A DNA stretch of 64,000 nucleotides from Aestuariibacter sp. (GTDB taxonomy: Bacteria; Pseudomonadota; Gammaproteobacteria; Enterobacterales; Alteromonadaceae): assembly GCA_017794925.1 (NCBI GenBank), contig CP051238.1:3214346-3278345 (forward strand), read 5' to 3'. Under the pieces are notes generated by a model. It was not told the origin of the DNA and did not search any database. It worked only from the letters and a program-made list of their open reading frames with translations. Numbering within the stretch: the first letter of the stretch is position 1; each line of letters begins with the position of its first letter. A program made the translations under genes and the position numbers. Shown one piece after another: positions 36,974 through 45,939 of the stretch.

Positions 36974-37465
36974 TTATCCTTTTGTTCCATTATTTATATA
37001 TCTGAAGTAGAGAGCCGGGACTAAAAAGAACACCAACCAGTGACCGGAAAATGCCCTTAAGCCAGCCCGCTTCAGTTCAAAAAACTCAGACTCAGAAAGT
37101 TCTCTTACATATCGGCCGTGGTCGAGCAATACTAAATTACCGTCCTGAATAACCGGCGAACCTTCTGATAACAGCGTGACTGAATACATAAAGTTGATGC
37201 CGGCATAAATAAATACACCAATGGCCAACGCTTTCATGGGTTTGGGAATGCCTTTAAGCAAATCTTTAAAATACGCCGTTTTACCTGCGGTTGAAGTACC
37301 TTCGCGAGAATGAATGATCATCCCAATGAACGGTATAAAAATCAGAAAATGCAGCACAAACGTTGCGTTGTGTTCAGCAAAATAATTCACGCCCAGAACC
37401 GTTAACAGATGGATAAAAAGTGCGACAACAAAACCAGACGCCGCCAGATAGTACAATACAATCAC
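36974..37465 (-). CDS. four-helix membrane protein, unknown
   Basis: This 163-residue protein has hydrophobic segments at about 3-25, 35-52, 76-98 and 138-155. The start is a GTG at 37465 with AGGA about 9 nt upstream. The family is not recognised. It probably forms a transcription unit with the acidic protein gene that follows. Confidence 0.55.
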   Translation of the reverse strand: MIVLYYLAASGFVVALFIHLLTVLGVNYFAEHNATFVLHFLIFIPFIGMIIHSREGTSTAGKTAYFKDLLKGIPKPMKALAIGVFIYAGINFMYSVTLLSEGSPVIQDGNLVLLDHGRYVRELSESEFFELKRAGLRAFSGHWLVFFLVPALYFRYINNGTKG

Positions 37466-37525
37466 TTATTCATGTCCTACAGCCATAATCCATAAACAGG
37501 GTGGTAAATCAAATAGACTAACAAC

Positions 37526-38029
37526 CTAAAACAAATTGGTAATGTAAGAGGCTATATCAAAGAAAGCGTCTACTTTGTCGCTACGCTTGTGCCAGTTGTC
37601 CCGAATATGCGGCAAGCCTTTAATTTCAATGGTGTCATGTTCCTGCATTAAATCGTGACGCAGCAATGCCCGTTCTTTTTCGTTAAGCATTAATGACTGC
37701 AATTTATCCAACTCTCCGGCATCCAGCCAAATACCACCACAACCCGGACACTCATCTATTTCAACCACATGCAAAGGGCTGTAAAAACGACGTAGCATCA
37801 CGGTATTATCACATACCGGACAATTGACTCTGTGTTTAAGCGTCTTTAATTCAGTATGAAACTGACGCAGATGATTAACCAGGGCTTCCCCTCGTTTATC
37901 ATGAGGGCATTCAAACTGCTTCAGAGTTTGGTTCTCCAGGAATACGCCGCCACAGGATTCACTGAAATACACGGGTACCCGGCCAACATTGATTTTCTTC
38001 AGGGTTGATTGAGTTCTTGGGCAAAGCAT
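37526..38029 (-). CDS. zf-TFIIB domain zinc-ribbon protein
   Basis: This 167-residue protein contains a zinc ribbon with CPVCDNTVMLRR and then ECPGCGGIWLDAGELDKL (about residues 95-118), the zf-TFIIB signature. An N-terminal copy (MLCPRTQSTLKKI and the SCGGVFLENQTLKQF block) looks like a second, degenerate ribbon. Such proteins are cytoplasmic and of unknown role. It is not coupled to its neighbours. Confidence 0.72.
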   Translation of the reverse strand: MLCPRTQSTLKKINVGRVPVYFSESCGGVFLENQTLKQFECPHDKRGEALVNHLRQFHTELKTLKHRVNCPVCDNTVMLRRFYSPLHVVEIDECPGCGGIWLDAGELDKLQSLMLNEKERALLRHDLMQEHDTIEIKGLPHIRDNWHKRSDKVDAFFDIASYITNLF

Positions 38030-38079
38030 CGGCTATTGGCAACCTTTTACAACGAAAAACAAATCGTTTCTTAAACTAA

Positions 38080-38622
38080 TCAATCCGACACTGTCACTTC
38101 AATAGTCGCGCGGTCGATCAGGGTTAAATAATCTTTTTCTGCATAGAGTTTCAGTAGAATAGTGAGTACCACTTCGCTGTTAATCATGCTGTGCTCTTTC
38201 AATTTGGCATTAACACTAAAGGCAAAGTTTGTTGGCTTGTCTGACTGAATCGATGCCTGAACCGCGTTAAACGCGTTTATACCATCGGGGGCAAGTGCCA
38301 ATTCATATTCAGTACGGGCCGGCGTTGAACTAAACCAGCTTTCTTCTTCGGCTAGTTTGCTTTCCGCAACCAGAATGAGTGGGTATGTAAACTGACGTTC
38401 GCCCTTATTCGTCTCGAGTTGCAGGCTAAGGCGCGTTTCAGCAACATTCACTTCAACCGGCGCATCAAGCTGAATCTTGGTACGGATATCTTCAGGCCTA
38501 AGTGCGACAAATGCGTTTTCATCGAATGAACGAAGTTCAAACAAGGTCGCGACCGGTATATTGGCACAACCGCTTATCATGGTCATAAAAAACAGGCACA
38601 TAAAGAAAAGCAGGCTTCGCAT
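38080..38622 (-). CDS. lipoprotein, unknown
   Basis: This 180-residue protein has a lipobox (MTMISGCAN, lipid-modified Cys about 19) and a soluble, strand-rich domain. It lies in a two-gene unit with a small membrane protein encoded just upstream (14-bp gap). AAAGGA precedes the ATG. No family was recognised. Confidence 0.6.
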   Translation of the reverse strand: MRSLLFFMCLFFMTMISGCANIPVATLFELRSFDENAFVALRPEDIRTKIQLDAPVEVNVAETRLSLQLETNKGERQFTYPLILVAESKLAEEESWFSSTPARTEYELALAPDGINAFNAVQASIQSDKPTNFAFSVNAKLKEHSMINSEVVLTILLKLYAEKDYLTLIDRATIEVTVSD

Positions 38623-38635
38623 TGGGGTATCCTTT

Positions 38636-38884
38636 TTAGTTCAAATAGACAGCGTAAATCCAATAGAATACGGGTCCACAGATTACCCACCCCACCAATA
38701 GCATCGTAAAAAAGCCATCGTGGTGCTTTTGCTGAAAGTTAAGTACTGATACAGATTCTTCCACTTGAATAGGTCTAAATTTGCGGAATAGCTTTACTGC
38801 CAGCAAGCCAGTTATAAACGGCAGTACCACTAATGCCACAATTAAACCAATAAACATCCAGAGATCCGGGGATGTACGTCTCAT
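38636..38884 (-). CDS. two-helix small membrane protein
   Basis: This 82-residue protein has membrane segments at about 8-30 and 55-78 and a basic loop between them (KLFRKFRPIQ). No family was recognised. It is encoded 14 bp upstream of a lipoprotein gene and is probably co-transcribed with it. Confidence 0.55.
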   Translation of the reverse strand: MRRTSPDLWMFIGLIVALVVLPFITGLLAVKLFRKFRPIQVEESVSVLNFQQKHHDGFFTMLLVGWVICGPVFYWIYAVYLN

Positions 38885-38920
38885 TAAACGTCCTTATTCA
38901 CGGATAATACTATTCTCACA

Positions 38921-39307
38921 TTATGCCTTTGCCGCCGTCGCGACCACTTTAACTTTGCCGTCAAAGGGTAATCGTGCAGCCTCGTATACCGTTCTTGCTG
39001 GTCGTTTTCCTTCCGGGAATAACGACATATATAACGCATTCACTTCATTCAGGTCGTTGAGGTCGGCAAATGCAATATCAATATACGCAATATGACGCTT
39101 GTCGAATCCAGCCGCCTTCAATGCAGCAAACACATTGTTAAAGGCGCGCTCTGCTTCTTCTGTAACAGAACCTTCTACGTAGTCACCGGCTTCGTTTACT
39201 GACAATTGCCCGCTCACAAAACACAGGTTGCCTACTACAACGGCATGGCTGATCGGATTCGACCATTTAGGCAGGCCTTCACCAGCGTCTATAAATTTGT
39301 GGGTCAT
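38921..39307 (-). CDS. RidA family protein
   Basis: RidA-family enzymes hydrolyse reactive enamine and imine intermediates of amino-acid metabolism. The 128-residue chain shows NPISHAVVVGNLCFVSGQL at the N-terminus and a C-terminal GKRPARTVYEAARLPFDGKVKVVATA. The Arg of RPAR and the Glu in YEAARLP are the usual active-site residues, though the motif varies from the canonical RidA. It may be an Rid2-7 subfamily member. Confidence 0.82.
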   Translation of the reverse strand: MTHKFIDAGEGLPKWSNPISHAVVVGNLCFVSGQLSVNEAGDYVEGSVTEEAERAFNNVFAALKAAGFDKRHIAYIDIAFADLNDLNEVNALYMSLFPEGKRPARTVYEAARLPFDGKVKVVATAAKA

Positions 39308-39349
39308 GATTTGGTGTCCTCGACGCGTTTTCTCACATTACATGGGAAG

Positions 39350-40387
39350 TTAATGTTGCTGCCTTTGCTTCAGGATTTCTACAATTCGGTTAATGCTGAT
39401 TTCTGACAGGTTCCATTCATACCCTTCAAAATCAGTGGTATTGATAAACTGAACGACAACTGTATCAATATCTTTGTGATATTCAGCGAGACTCTGATAG
39501 CCGGGTACTAACCCGCCGTGTTCATACACGTAAATGGAGGAATAAATGGCTTGCTCGCCTTCCTTAAATACAGAGCCATCGTTTAACGCACGAATAAATT
39601 TCCCGACATCTTCGGCGGTCGCCAGCATGCCATTTTCGTTTTCCTTGAAATCATCCGGCATGCCTACGTAATATCCACTCATTACATCGTCCAAATCCAC
39701 GTCGTTAATAGAGCCGAATGTATTATTTAACTTGAGCGGTATTAAGATTTCTTCTTTGATAAATTGGAAATGGTCGTATCCCACGATGTTTTTAATGAGT
39801 TGACGCAGTAACAGATAGTTGGTGTTGGAGTATTCATACCCCTCACCAGGTACAAAGCTGGTTGGCATGCTGAGTGCAAAATCCAGCGCGTGCTTACCGT
39901 TTTCCTGTTCGTTCTGCCAGAACACCGGATTGCTGGTGTAATTGGGGATACCACTGCGGTGTTGAACTAACATTCGCACAGTAATTTGCCCCGCATACGG
40001 GAGTTTGCCGACTAATTCCGGAAAATAATCAGCAACGGTATTATCAAGTAACAGACGCTCAGCGTTGGCGAGTTTCGCTATCGAAACGGCGACATAGAGT
40101 TTACTGATGCTGGCAATTTTAAACAGTGAATCAGGCTCGGCGGGGATGCGTGCATGCCGGTCTTTCCATCCAGCAGTATAGAATTCTGGTGGCTTCCCAG
40201 CTTGATCAACGTACACAATCATGCCGTCAAAACCGTGGGATATGGCCTCGTCTACCTGTGCCTGCACGGAATCAGGTAACGGCAAAACCCAGGCTTTAAC
40301 CAGAATCCAGGGCACGTAGAATAATGAAATGGCAGTCCCTGCGAATAAAACAACTCTGAACAGGTTCTTCAGCTGTTTGCTTTTCAT
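39350..40387 (-). CDS. serine hydrolase of the beta-lactamase (class C/DD-peptidase) family
   Basis: This 345-residue protein has an N-terminal membrane anchor or signal (about 8-28) and a periplasmic serine beta-lactamase-like domain. The nucleophile lies in SISKLYVA (SxxK, about 92-95), the tyrosine in YSNTNYLLL (YxN, about 183) and the third motif in YEHGGLVPGY (HxG). These are the three conserved motifs of the family. Substrates range from peptides to esters, so no resistance function can be inferred. Confidence 0.8.
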   Translation of the reverse strand: MKSKQLKNLFRVVLFAGTAISLFYVPWILVKAWVLPLPDSVQAQVDEAISHGFDGMIVYVDQAGKPPEFYTAGWKDRHARIPAEPDSLFKIASISKLYVAVSIAKLANAERLLLDNTVADYFPELVGKLPYAGQITVRMLVQHRSGIPNYTSNPVFWQNEQENGKHALDFALSMPTSFVPGEGYEYSNTNYLLLRQLIKNIVGYDHFQFIKEEILIPLKLNNTFGSINDVDLDDVMSGYYVGMPDDFKENENGMLATAEDVGKFIRALNDGSVFKEGEQAIYSSIYVYEHGGLVPGYQSLAEYHKDIDTVVVQFINTTDFEGYEWNLSEISINRIVEILKQRQQH

Positions 40388-40467
40388 AAGCGTTTGTCTT
40401 TGATTTATTGTTATTTTTGTAAATTACAACGAGCCCGAATCCTTCGGTAATCCATCATTGTAATGCT

Positions 40468-40662
40468 TTATTTGTCTTGCCTGGCTGTCCCCAGGGTTAA
40501 GCCCACTGCGGTACCAATAGCCACACCCGCACCTAACGTGATCGGTAAAACATCAAAGACAACACCAAAAACAACGCCCAGCGCCGTTCCTATGGCAGTG
40601 CCCAATGCCATGTACATGCCCAGCACACTGTCTGGTGACGTTCTACGACGTGGATTTGCCAT
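40468..40662 (-). CDS. small glycine-zipper membrane protein
   Basis: This 64-residue protein is almost entirely a pair of glycine-zipper helices (MALGTAIGTALGVVFGVVFD and GAGVAIGTAVGLTLG) after a basic start (MANPRRR). I place the start at the ATG at 40662, with AAGGA 7 nt upstream; the frame is open to 40824, but that would overlap the upstream gene. Such proteins insert into membranes and can form oligomers. Function unknown. Confidence 0.62.
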   Translation of the reverse strand: MANPRRRTSPDSVLGMYMALGTAIGTALGVVFGVVFDVLPITLGAGVAIGTAVGLTLGTARQDK

Positions 40663-40732
40663 TACGTTGTCCTTGTAAACGCTTACCAAAAAGCTACATT
40701 GCCAGAGTTCGCCCGTAAACGCAAAAGTGTCT

Positions 40733-41539
40733 TTAGTCTGCTGTGCAGCACTTGTTATCAACAATACATGGCGGCAAATAAATAGTGAATTCATTAATAG
40801 GCTCAATAAGCACACTATGCGCATGTTGCTGTTCTTCCAGACTCACTAGTCCCAATCGAGACAGTAGCCCGAAATTGGCTGATTTTAATGTTGCAGCCGA
40901 AACAGCCAATTGCTTATGCCAAACGCGGTATGTACCCAACTTGCCATCTCTACGATGGTAAAATCCAGCTAAAGGATGAGTGAGATAAACCAATCCGGTT
41001 TCTATATCGGGAAACCCCGGTAGTACCAGGTTTTCATTGGCTTCCTGTACCAATTCGACCCGGGCTGGCGCCCAGTCGGCATCGGTTTGCATTTTATACC
41101 GAATATACCGCTGGTCGCGTTCATCATATTCACAATCAAACGAAACCTTTCCTGAATGCCAGGGTAAATTCCACAGGTATCGTGGTACGGCAAGTGTCCA
41201 TGAATCCAAAGTGGTGCCAAGAAACCAGACACAACGTTCGTTGGTTTCGGTATCGATAATATAAATACGATAGTTGGTTTGCCCCATTGTGAACTTGGGG
41301 AATGGAAATACCGCTGAAGTAAAATCAACGTCAATGAAAGGCACCACCGATATCAGTGCTTTTTCGGTGTCATTAATAACGACAGTATCTAATTTAAAGC
41401 GAGCTGGAATGAGGCTGGAGAATCGTTCAGGATCAACGGCATAAGTAATAATGGCAAAATGCTTAAGCTTACACAGCACATCAATGCCCGTTGGCGTTGG
41501 CCGAGGGTGTAAAACATCATTAAAAGCCAACGGTTCCAT
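40733..41539 (-). CDS. DUF2071 (YqjF-like, acetoacetate decarboxylase fold) protein
   Basis: This 268-residue soluble protein resembles the DUF2071/YqjF group: LCKLKHFAIITYAVDPERFSSLIPARF near the N-terminus and TNYRIYIIDTETNERCVWFLGTTLDSW in the middle. The fold is related to acetoacetate decarboxylase, but I do not see the catalytic lysine context. The start is the ATG at 41539. Function unknown. Confidence 0.7.
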   Translation of the reverse strand: MEPLAFNDVLHPRPTPTGIDVLCKLKHFAIITYAVDPERFSSLIPARFKLDTVVINDTEKALISVVPFIDVDFTSAVFPFPKFTMGQTNYRIYIIDTETNERCVWFLGTTLDSWTLAVPRYLWNLPWHSGKVSFDCEYDERDQRYIRYKMQTDADWAPARVELVQEANENLVLPGFPDIETGLVYLTHPLAGFYHRRDGKLGTYRVWHKQLAVSAATLKSANFGLLSRLGLVSLEEQQHAHSVLIEPINEFTIYLPPCIVDNKCCTAD

Positions 41540-41565
41540 TAGTGCTTTATTCCTATGCGCAACGA

Positions 41566-41928
41566 TCAGGTGAGAAACCCGTTTAACACTAACCCAGGCA
41601 TAAAATACATAGCAGAAAACGCGATTGAGCCTGTCAGCATAAACGCTGCCGTACAGAATGCAGCCTGAACAAAAAACACCTTCGGCTGAGCCGACGCGCT
41701 AGTTTGGCAGGTACAATAGACCAGGCGGGCAATTTCTCTTGCTTTTGAGAGATAGGACTGTAGTTGCCTGATGATGGGCATACTGTAAATAGCAATAAAC
41801 GCAAAGACGACTTCAATGCCACCAAAGTGAAACAGCAACGCGATTTCAGGCGAGAACCACCCTACTACACCAATGGCGATCCAAAATGCCGCCTTTTGAT
41901 ACACCGTTAATTCTTCCCACTTAATCAT
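41566..41928 (-). CDS. membrane protein, unknown
   Basis: This 120-residue protein has about three hydrophobic segments (12-30, 32-52 and 85-112). No family was recognised. It lies 26 bp upstream of the DUF2071 gene on the same strand. Confidence 0.55.
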   Translation of the reverse strand: MIKWEELTVYQKAAFWIAIGVVGWFSPEIALLFHFGGIEVVFAFIAIYSMPIIRQLQSYLSKAREIARLVYCTCQTSASAQPKVFFVQAAFCTAAFMLTGSIAFSAMYFMPGLVLNGFLT

Positions 41929-42020
41929 GTTGCTTCCCTGTCATTTCGATTCCCATAAACGGTTAAGATATATAGGCAATTGCGTTTTAAACAACCTTTA
42001 CTTGTCAGTAATTTATTATG

Positions 42021-42410
42021 TTAAGAAACACCTTGTTCAAAATGGGTCAATGTCGCTATTTCCGTCACCCAGTTTAATTGTGACTCACAATAAATATTCA
42101 TCACTGGCGTTAAATTAACGCCGCAGTCTATCGCCCCCAGATAGACGATGGTTAAACCAGGCAATTTAGGGTTCTTGTTGTAAACCGGCGTGCCACAGTG
42201 CTGGCAGTACTGCTTTGATGCATTCTCTGAAACCTGTACCGATTTAACCTCTCCGGACAAAAGGTGAAATTGCGGTTCCTGCACCACAACGTAAGTTGAA
42301 AATGCACTGCCATTCATTTTCCGGCACAAATTACAGTGGCAATTCACGACTGTGACGATGTCGTCTGACACCGAAAAATGAACCTGTTTACAAAGACAAT
42401 GGCCTTCCAT
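42021..42410 (-). CDS. GFA family (Mss4-like) zinc protein
   Basis: This 129-residue protein has the GFA/CENP-V zinc-binding pattern: GHCLCKQVHF, CHCNLCRKMNG and QYCQHCGTPVY. The family includes glutathione-dependent formaldehyde-activating enzyme, but most bacterial members have no known substrate. It is followed after 4 bp by nothing on its own side; the DUF1801 gene lies 3 bp upstream of it, so the two are likely co-transcribed. Confidence 0.82.
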   Translation of the reverse strand: MEGHCLCKQVHFSVSDDIVTVVNCHCNLCRKMNGSAFSTYVVVQEPQFHLLSGEVKSVQVSENASKQYCQHCGTPVYNKNPKLPGLTIVYLGAIDCGVNLTPVMNIYCESQLNWVTEIATLTHFEQGVS

Positions 42411-42413
42411 TAG

Positions 42414-42797
42414 CTACTTCCATTTTATGCCAAGCGATGCTTTTTCATATAACCGGTGTTGCGCGATTTTAATCACAAGTGCTTTGGGTATTGGCTCATC
42501 AAGTGAGAAATGAATCGTATTTTGAGACGCAACCCGAATACCAGGCGCGTCGCTAAATTGTTCAACTACTGACGGTGTTGGATGCAAACTAATGTGCTTT
42601 TGGGCGGCCGCATAAACAACCAGAATACCGTCACTCACAAGTGCGGGTTTACCCCATTTCAGTTCATCCACTGCATTGGGTATAGCTTCCAACAGGTAAT
42701 GTCGTAACTCATTGAGCCTTAACTGAGCTTGGTCTGGTTTCGTTGCAATGTACTCTTGCACACGGTCTGCACTCATAAACTTATCACCTGATGGCAT
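42414..42797 (-). CDS. DUF1801 (YdhG/frataxin-like fold) protein
   Basis: This protein of about 127 residues shows PNAVDELKWGKPALVSDG and HISLHPTPSVVEQF, typical of DUF1801 proteins, a small fold related to frataxin-like iron chaperones. Two ATGs are possible: 42797, or 42776 with an AGGTGA site 9 nt upstream; the second gives an N-terminus MSADRVQEYIATKP that is closer to the family. The gene sits just upstream of the GFA gene. Confidence 0.75.
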   Translation of the reverse strand: MPSGDKFMSADRVQEYIATKPDQAQLRLNELRHYLLEAIPNAVDELKWGKPALVSDGILVVYAAAQKHISLHPTPSVVEQFSDAPGIRVASQNTIHFSLDEPIPKALVIKIAQHRLYEKASLGIKWK

Positions 42798-42821
42798 GCC
42801 CCAAAACCGGGGCTGTCTGGA

Positions 42822-43445
42822 TTAAATCACACTACTTCTCATTTTACTGGTAACCAACCCACCCGTTTCTTCAATTAACTTATCGGTTAGCACTTCTGAA
42901 GATGTCTCTTTCGCGAACGTAAGTTCTGATGCCGTTATCCCTACAATTTGAAGGAAATCGACACGGCCAGATTGAATATCAACACTTTCAGGCAGTTGAA
43001 ACGGCGGCGCAATAAGCATAGCGGTAATGTCGTCAGACAAGGCAAAGGGAATGCGATCGCCATAGTCTAGCAACGCGGGTTCGCCCATTTGGCCGCTTGC
43101 CAGCAATAAATTGTATGCCATTAAGGTATGCAACACGTTGATAGCCCATGTTGCTTCCTGCTCAGTTTCGATAACAAACTCTACACCGAACCCTGAGTAA
43201 TCCTGCGGCTCTTCAGACTCCCATGGATTCGACATCCCTGAGGTAACATAGGCCCACGTATTTCGTGCATCGTTGGGCGGTGACTGAAATACACCGTGGG
43301 TGAGCCAACGCGGATCAACGGATGTTGCATCGAGTTGCTCAAACACCTCATTGGTCAAGGGGTAAAGACCCGGGCCAGTGTCACCAAATACCTTTGGATA
43401 GACCACGTCTTCTCGTTCTTCCCATGCTTCTTCAAGTAAGCTCAT
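42822..43445 (-). CDS. suppressor-of-fused (SUFU) domain protein
   Basis: This 207-residue protein resembles the SUFU domain of eukaryotic Suppressor of Fused and its bacterial relatives, with WAYVTSGMSNPWESEEPQDYSGFGVEFVIETEQEATW in the middle. Bacterial SUFU proteins are often immunity proteins of polymorphic toxin systems; no toxin gene is seen next to it. The gene lies 25 bp upstream of DUF1801. Confidence 0.75.
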   Translation of the reverse strand: MSLLEEAWEEREDVVYPKVFGDTGPGLYPLTNEVFEQLDATSVDPRWLTHGVFQSPPNDARNTWAYVTSGMSNPWESEEPQDYSGFGVEFVIETEQEATWAINVLHTLMAYNLLLASGQMGEPALLDYGDRIPFALSDDITAMLIAPPFQLPESVDIQSGRVDFLQIVGITASELTFAKETSSEVLTDKLIEETGGLVTSKMRSSVI

Positions 43446-43504
43446 TATTTACCTTTTCTGTATAAATTGGATGGTTATCAACCACGGTGATTAGCTGTTA
43501 TTGG

Positions 43505-43921
43505 CTACATTAACGCATTGAACAAAGTGAAACACCATATCACCCCGATGACCATTTGTACCGCAAACATACTGAATCGAAATGTGACCGCTGCGGAGCT
43601 TATTGAGATTAAATGCACCGTCGACTGAATGATCCTTGCCGCAAGGAACAGATAAGCGAGCCCATCAGTCACTGACTGCTGCTGGGTAATAATGGCCAGT
43701 ACGAATAATCCGCCAAATACAGGTAACCCTTCTATACAGTTGGCATGTGCTCTGGCAAGCCGTTGCATAAACGGCGATAAATTAGAGTTTTCAGGATTAA
43801 AGCCATTCGGCGGCACTTCCTTAGTCATCACCAATTTAGTTCGAATTGACTCCATGACAATCAGTAAAATCAAGCTCCAGCTTATAAAGCCCAGTAAAGT
43901 AATAGCCGTTGGGGAACTCAT
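43505..43921 (-). CDS. MAPEG family membrane protein
   Basis: This 138-residue protein has four membrane helices. The conserved RLARAHANCIEGLPVFGGLFVLA and YLFLAARIIQSTVHLIS segments fit MAPEG. It is distinct from the MAPEG gene at 28515-28919 in sequence. No clear partner. Confidence 0.7.
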   Translation of the reverse strand: MSSPTAITLLGFISWSLILLIVMESIRTKLVMTKEVPPNGFNPENSNLSPFMQRLARAHANCIEGLPVFGGLFVLAIITQQQSVTDGLAYLFLAARIIQSTVHLISISSAAVTFRFSMFAVQMVIGVIWCFTLFNALM

Positions 43922-43985
43922 ATTACCTCCGCAGCGTTGTTTATTCGTTTCTTAGCTCAGATAGATTAGCTAAGTTACATTGGAT

Positions 43986-44300
43986 TCAGTCTGTATTATC
44001 ACGCAGTTTCTTATTGGCAACTTCGAGCATGATGAGGGTTTCACAAGGGGAATACTTCTCTAAAAGCGACACCGAGCGGTAATTGATCCATTCAGAAATT
44101 GGGTCAAAATCATTCTTCTTTTTAAAGGTGAGTTCTTTTATCTGTACCAGGCATTCACCCTGCATCGCAGCGTTGTTGATTTCTTGCTGACTCAATGCGT
44201 TTTCAGGGTACTGTTTAGCCACTTGCAAGTACATGGGTGTGCTTGCTGTCGCAGCGACGCAGAATAGAAATAACGTGCAGGTTAATAGTATCCTTATCAT
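43986..44300 (-). CDS. secreted hypothetical protein
   Basis: This 104-residue protein has a signal peptide (about 1-19, ending VAATA) and a small soluble domain with two cysteines. Its ATG overlaps the stop of the upstream gene (ATGA at 44297-44300), implying coupling. No family was recognised. Confidence 0.55.
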   Translation of the reverse strand: MIRILLTCTLFLFCVAATASTPMYLQVAKQYPENALSQQEINNAAMQGECLVQIKELTFKKKNDFDPISEWINYRSVSLLEKYSPCETLIMLEVANKKLRDNTD

Positions 44301-44680
44301 TGTGTTTCTTCCTTTAATTTGCCTATTTTAATGACTTTTACGTCAGCAACTTTAAACGGTCCTCTTACCCAATGCCCTTTTGTACCCAATTTTAACCGGC
44401 CAGCGTGGTAAGGTTTGGCCTCGTCTCTGACAATCCACATGAGTGCAAGACCTTTAAGCGGCGCGGAGCCTGGTGTTTTATCTTCAATACTGTTTCCCTT
44501 GGCATCGAGTAATTCCGGCCAAATCATATGAATGCCGTCAATGACAGGATCGTCACCTTCATATAAAAAGTCAGTTCTCATTCCCTGATGTGGTTTGGCT
44601 TGCTTCAATTCAGGGCTAAGGTTTATTTCGTATTCAACAACGAAATCACCTGGTAGCGCCGATAAATCAACATTATACAT
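44297..44680 (-). CDS. hypothetical protein
   Basis: This protein of about 127 residues starts MYNVDLSALPGDF. I place the start at the ATG at 44680, with AAGGG 8 nt upstream; the frame is open to 44731, which would overlap the upstream gene. It contains FLYEGDDPVIDGIHMIWPELLDAKG, has no membrane helix, and is translationally coupled to the following secreted protein. Function unknown. Confidence 0.55.
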   Translation of the reverse strand: MYNVDLSALPGDFVVEYEINLSPELKQAKPHQGMRTDFLYEGDDPVIDGIHMIWPELLDAKGNSIEDKTPGSAPLKGLALMWIVRDEAKPYHAGRLKLGTKGHWVRGPFKVADVKVIKIGKLKEETQ

Positions 44681-44694
44681 TGTGAGAACCCTTG

Positions 44695-45000
44695 TTATAC
44701 GCTGCAGCCAAAACCGGTAGCGAAGCCCCATAAAACGAGCACTATCGTTAGTAGCCAGGAACTCAATACTACACGCCGTCGCAAGGCATGATGAGTGACA
44801 GTCGACGTCTCCGGTAAATGCAACAGATTAATCGGTAACCGCAGAAAAAAACACACATTGATATACACGATAGGTGTCATTCCAAGAAGCAGGATCAGCG
44901 GCCGGGCATCATCTGACGGGCATGCAATGTCGCTGCCCAGCCACAAGGATAAAGCCACATAGGTACACAACACGCCCCATTTAATTACCGTCGGTTTCAT
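44695..45000 (-). CDS. three-helix membrane protein, unknown
   Basis: From the ATG at 45000 this is a 101-residue protein with three hydrophobic segments (about 6-24, 33-52 and 80-98). The frame opens at a GTG at 45036, so 12 further residues are possible; neither start has a strong ribosome site. No family was recognised. Confidence 0.48.
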   Translation of the reverse strand: MKPTVIKWGVLCTYVALSLWLGSDIACPSDDARPLILLLGMTPIVYINVCFFLRLPINLLHLPETSTVTHHALRRRVVLSSWLLTIVLVLWGFATGFGCSV

Positions 45001-45078
45001 GCTTTTTATGTTCTTTCCAAATACGTTAATGCTCACACATAGCGCTAACCAAGGGGGAACCCGGAACCAGTACTTGTA

Positions 45079-45381
45079 TTAGCTCTCCATTGTAATCTGT
45101 TGAATAGTGCCATCGTCATTAAAAGATACCGACATGACATAGTCGGTAACGTCACCGGGCAATGTGAAATCATACACTTCTTCGTTTTCCCATTTATCGC
45201 GAAGCACCAGAAGGTTGATAACCTGTGTGGGTGTGGGAGCACTTGTACCAAGCTGGGTTATCCAGTATTCCGCCGGGAGCGTTTCCAGATGATGCGAGAC
45301 GTATTCCTTTATCCCGAATTCACCTTCTTCCGCAGAGTATGAATCAGCTATGGCGGTTAACGCTTTACTCACTGAATCCAT
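45079..45381 (-). CDS. small hypothetical protein
   Basis: This 100-residue acidic, soluble protein has a strong ribosome site (GAGGAGG, 4 nt before the ATG). Its start overlaps the end of the upstream membrane-protein gene by 17 bp, so the two are probably co-transcribed. No family was recognised. Confidence 0.58.
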   Translation of the reverse strand: MDSVSKALTAIADSYSAEEGEFGIKEYVSHHLETLPAEYWITQLGTSAPTPTQVINLLVLRDKWENEEVYDFTLPGDVTDYVMSVSFNDDGTIQQITMES

Positions 45382-45808
45382 TTGCCCTCCTCTGTTTTTT
45401 TAGGGCCATTGATGCTCGTACCGCCATGAGTACTACCGCTGTTGTGTATAGCCAAATTACCCCATGAAAAAGAGTGTATAAACTGAGTCCAGATTTATAC
45501 AAAGCGCAGGTGGTCTGGTAAACAGACAATATAACAACCACATAGCCAATAACAAACATACTCGAACAGGCAAAGGTTGGACGGTCTTCGCACCAACTGG
45601 CAAACAGCAGCAATGCGATGGTGTAGGCAAAAGTGAAGGTAGCGTAGGGTTTAAACGCGACGTTATGTAGCAAACCAAGAATGACAATGAGAAGTGTCAG
45701 CACTATGCCAAAAGCAAAAATAACCACTTTAAGATCACTGACAGCCCTTTGCACCGCAACAAACTCAAAGGACCGGGGCCATTTCATCCCGTATAAATCA
45801 AACATCAC
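45365..45808 (-). CDS. four-helix membrane protein, unknown
   Basis: This 147-residue protein has membrane segments at about 30-48, 54-72, 78-98 and 112-132. No family was recognised. It precedes the small acidic protein gene with a 17-bp overlap. A terminator hairpin for the GH2 gene upstream lies before its start. Confidence 0.55.
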   Translation of the reverse strand: MMFDLYGMKWPRSFEFVAVQRAVSDLKVVIFAFGIVLTLLIVILGLLHNVAFKPYATFTFAYTIALLLFASWCEDRPTFACSSMFVIGYVVVILSVYQTTCALYKSGLSLYTLFHGVIWLYTTAVVLMAVRASMALKKQRRANGFSE

Positions 45809-45881
45809 GCATCCAGCACGATCACACTGTAAAGAAATAGTAAGTCGCTAGCCTACCATAGAACATGCCTGAAACAACAAA

Positions 45882-45903
45882 GCCCTGCTTGTCTAAGCAG
45901 GGC
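45882..45903 (-). terminator. rho-independent terminator of the GH2 gene
   Basis: GCCCTGCTT and AAGCAGGGC form a perfect 9-bp stem with a 4-nt loop. On the minus strand it is followed by TTTGTTGTTT. It lies 36 bp after the GH2 stop. Confidence 0.78.
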
Positions 45904-45939
45904 CAGTTAAATGTAGGAGTGGTCGCACCCCGTGATTGA